Positions 62,403 through 64,000 of a DNA stretch of 64,000 nucleotides are shown here, one piece after another; positions within the stretch are counted from its first letter, which is position 1; each line of letters starts with the position of its first letter. The notes under the pieces were generated by a model. The model made no database searches and had not been told where the DNA came from. It saw only the letters and a program-made list of their open reading frames with translations. Where the stretch lies: NCBI GenBank assembly GCA_045648505.1, contig JAZROD010000002.1, forward strand, positions 1 through 64,000. Direction: 5' to 3'. The stretch comes from RGIG8700 sp045648505 (GTDB taxonomy: Bacteria > Bacillota > Clostridia > RGIG6154). Position numbers and translations under genes: made by a program.

Positions 62403-62576
62403 TCAAATTTCGCTTTCGTTTAAATATTCGATAAATTTTTCATAATTTATCAAATATTTCGCCCCTGCTTTACGATAGACAATTTTGTCTTGTAAACACA
62501 ATTGCCTTATGTAATGCACGGCTAAACCTGTCCGTTTTGCTGTTTCCTTAATTGTCAACATCGTTGGTGCTGTCAT
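62403..62576 (-). CDS. Small excisionase-like HTH protein
   Basis: 57 residues, ATG 62576 after AAAGGGGG, ending in TGA 13 bases before the Replic_Relax gene. The pattern MLTIKETAKRTGLAVHYIRQ, then KIVYRKAGAKYLINYEKFIE, is that of MerR/Xis-type HTH proteins encoded beside integrases. It is the first gene of the minus operon driven by the promoter at 62677-62705. The likely role is control of excision with the integrase at 63350. Confidence 0.8.
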   Translation of the reverse strand: MTAPTMLTIKETAKRTGLAVHYIRQLCLQDKIVYRKAGAKYLINYEKFIEYLNESEI

Positions 62577-62664
62577 TTTTTTGCCCCCTTTCTATTTATA
62601 TTTATTAAATATTCTTTTGTTGTGCAAGATTTTTTTGCTTTTTGATTTTAAATTTCAAAACAAT

Positions 62665-62706
62665 CTTGACAAGTGAATTATAATATGTTAAAATAGTTTT
62701 GTCAAG
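62665..62706. promoter_or_regulatory. Two head-on overlapping promoters within an inverted repeat
   Basis: Plus strand: TTGACA (62666-62671), 17 bp, TAAAAT (62689-62694). Minus strand: TTGACA (62705-62700), 17 bp, TATAAT (62682-62677). Both -35 boxes lie within the perfect inverted repeat CTTGACAA (62665-62672) / TTGTCAAG (62699-62706). The two promoters occupy the same DNA and cannot be bound by polymerase together; the repeat is a natural operator for the adjacent XRE regulator. Confidence 0.85.
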
Positions 62707-62763
62707 ATAATTTGGAAATTTTTTTTAAAAAGCAAATATTTATTGCTAAAAGGAGTTACTATT

Positions 62764-63369
62764 ATGAAAAATCAAAAGAGTATATCAGAAACTGAAAGGA
62801 CATTTACCGAAAGACTTAACACTCTTATGAAAAACAAAAACATAACCCAAGCTATGCTTGCAGATGTGTTAGGCGTATCACGTCAAGCGGTGTCAACATA
62901 TTCAAAGGGCGATATTTCGCCAGATTTTGAAAAGTTTAAAAAAATATGTGAATTTTTCAAGGTATCAACCGACTATATGTTAGGAATTTCAAACTCTGAA
63001 AGTATTATAGCTGAAGAACGTCTATGCTCTGAATTTACTGGCTTAAATACAAACTCAATAAAAGTACTTAATTCAATAAGCAATCACGATACAGAAGAAG
63101 AAAAAATTTTAGAAAAGCTGTTAAATAGTATCTTGATAAATAAAGATGGTTTAATAATTCTTGCTAAAAAAATAATAGGTTGTTATAACGCTTATGTTGT
63201 TGAACATAATGACAACATATCTTCTAATGACACAAATACAGGAACAGCACAATTTGATTACAGAACATCAAGATTTTTGGCTTGCGATTGGTTTGATGAC
63301 ATAATAGAAGATATTGTCTTGACTATGTATGAAGAAAAGAGGGGTAACAATGGCAACGAAAACAAATAG
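62764..63369 (+). CDS. XRE-family regulator of the second mobile element
   Basis: 201 residues from ATG 62764 (AAAGGAG 9 bases upstream; ATG 62743 lacks a ribosome site). The Cro/CI HTH is complete: TFTERLNTLMKNKNITQAML, LGVSRQAVSTYSKGDISPDF, FFKVSTDYMLG. The C-terminal part (about 80-201) is helical and acidic. Its stop (TAG, 63367-63369) overlaps the integrase start by 20 bases, so the two are coupled. It probably binds the inverted repeat at 62665-62706 and chooses between its own operon and the divergent transfer operon. Confidence 0.9.
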   Translation: MKNQKSISETERTFTERLNTLMKNKNITQAMLADVLGVSRQAVSTYSKGDISPDFEKFKKICEFFKVSTDYMLGISNSESIIAEERLCSEFTGLNTNSIKVLNSISNHDTEEEKILEKLLNSILINKDGLIILAKKIIGCYNAYVVEHNDNISSNDTNTGTAQFDYRTSRFLACDWFDDIIEDIVLTMYEEKRGNNGNENK

Positions 63370-64000
63370 CGGTTTGCCGTCTGGCGTTTCTGCTGTAAAA
63401 AACCGCCCAGGGCTTTACCGCATTAGATGTGCGGTGCATGGCAAGAATTACAGCGAATATTACAGAACGGAAGAAACAAGCAAAAAGAAACTGCAAAGCG
63501 AACTGCAAAAAGTGGTTGATTCGTTCAAGGAACGTATCGAGTGCGGAATGCTAAAAAATAATGACATTAGTGAAAAAAGCACTTTTGAACAAGCGGTTGA
63601 ATGGTTTGTTAATATGCGAAAATTAAATATTCGGGAAAGCACACAGCTAACCGACAAATTTATTTTTGAGCATTACCTTGTCCCCCGCATTGGCAAGTAT
63701 AAACTAAAAGAAATCACATCGCCTATGGTTACAAAATTATTAGCAGAGCTGTTAGAAAAAGGCGGTGGCGGGCGTGCTACTTATAACGCAAAACCTGAGT
63801 TTATAGAACTGATGCACGAAAGAAAACCGAAAAGAACTGACGGCGGTTTTAATCTTGTTGCTCGGGAAATAGGCATAAATGAAGATACTACATTTATACG
63901 AGTGAGAAAAGGCGGGAACTGTAACGAAGATGTCGCAAAAAGAGTTGCTAAATATTATGGTGTATCACTCGGCACAGCGTTTGACAAAAAAGAAGATATA
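63350..64000 (+). CDS. int: Tyrosine recombinase with inserted HTH-like segment, 3' part missing
   Basis: The first 217 codons are in the window; the gene continues past the right edge. The N-terminal arm domain (LPSGVSAVKNRPGLYRIRCA, GKNYSEYYRTEETSKKKLQS) and the start of the core-binding domain (TFEQAVEWFVNMRKLNI, YLVPRIGKYKLKEITSPMVT) are clear. At about residue 140 the expected linker is replaced by EKGGGGRATYN and a segment resembling a Cro/CI helix-turn-helix (NLVAREIGINEDTTFIRVRK, EDVAKRVAKYYGVSLGTAF). The catalytic domain would lie beyond the window. ATG 63350 follows GAGGGG and overlaps the XRE gene. Confidence 0.85.
   Translation, partial: MATKTNSGLPSGVSAVKNRPGLYRIRCAVHGKNYSEYYRTEETSKKKLQSELQKVVDSFKERIECGMLKNNDISEKSTFEQAVEWFVNMRKLNIRESTQLTDKFIFEHYLVPRIGKYKLKEITSPMVTKLLAELLEKGGGGRATYNAKPEFIELMHERKPKRTDGGFNLVAREIGINEDTTFIRVRKGGNCNEDVAKRVAKYYGVSLGTAFDKKEDI

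Noticed and set aside
61339..63369. Genome-wide reassignment of TAG to a sense codon
   Set aside because: TAG clearly ends two genes here (61339 and 63367), where read-through would run into overlapping genes; only partial suppression or mutation remains open.

Overview
The window comes from a low-GC Gram-positive anaerobe, most likely a plant-polysaccharide-degrading gut or rumen Clostridium-class bacterium. The evidence is AT-rich DNA, AGGAGG ribosome sites before nearly every gene, TTGACA/TATAAT promoters, several surface proteins with S-layer homology (SLH) domains, a DUF3502-type solute-binding lipoprotein, and Clostridium-type mobile elements. I saw no rRNA, tRNA or CRISPR array. A Monoglobus-like lineage would fit the many large SLH proteins, but that is a guess.

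Region A (1-48.4 kb) is a carbohydrate-utilisation locus. On the minus strand are a partial mannonate dehydratase (uxuA), a very large secreted GH95-type fucosidase and an AraC regulator. From 7.5 to 41.5 kb one long plus-strand series of closely spaced genes follows: a GNAT-like protein, a creatininase-like amidohydrolase, a DUF4091/GH123-like protein, five large exported proteins (two SLH proteins, two GH141-like beta-helix proteins, one LamG-like tandem-repeat protein), an HU protein, a solute-binding lipoprotein, a GH29 fucosidase, two SLH-SGNH esterases, a cytosolic SGNH esterase, a GH3 enzyme, a HAD phosphatase, a CE15-like esterase and a class-C beta-lactamase-like hydrolase. An AXE1-like esterase (minus) and a 1516-residue exported NlpC/P60-like protein (plus) end the region. 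The enzyme set points to a fucosylated, acetylated, uronic-acid-containing plant glycan (pectin RG-II, xyloglucan or glucuronoxylan type). It is divided into exported parts and cytosolic esterases/glycosidases, which suggests that substituted oligosaccharides are imported and finished inside the cell, the uronate ending at UxuA.

Region B (about 48.7-55.7 kb) is an integrative mobilizable element: excisionase, tyrosine integrase, a MobC-like protein, a RepA-like AAA ATPase, two small proteins (one of the TnpV family), MobC and a MOBP relaxase on the minus strand, with a divergent XRE regulator and a membrane protein on the plus strand. Region C (about 56-64 kb, running off the right edge) is a second element: Replic_Relax protein, coupling ATPase, M48 peptidase, J-domain protein, a frameshifted Rep-like gene, an XRE regulator, an Xis-like protein and an integrase carrying an unusual insert. 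Between B and C lies a gene-free, hairpin-rich stretch with a 160-bp nested palindrome.

Most unusual points: two otherwise intact genes each carry one in-frame TAG (39912-39914 and 51501-51503); a shared C-terminal module occurs only on exported proteins that lack SLH domains; an uncharacterised secreted module is repeated within and between two proteins; the element-C integrase has a helix-turn-helix-like insert; two near-consensus promoters overlap head-on inside an operator-like inverted repeat at 62.7 kb.
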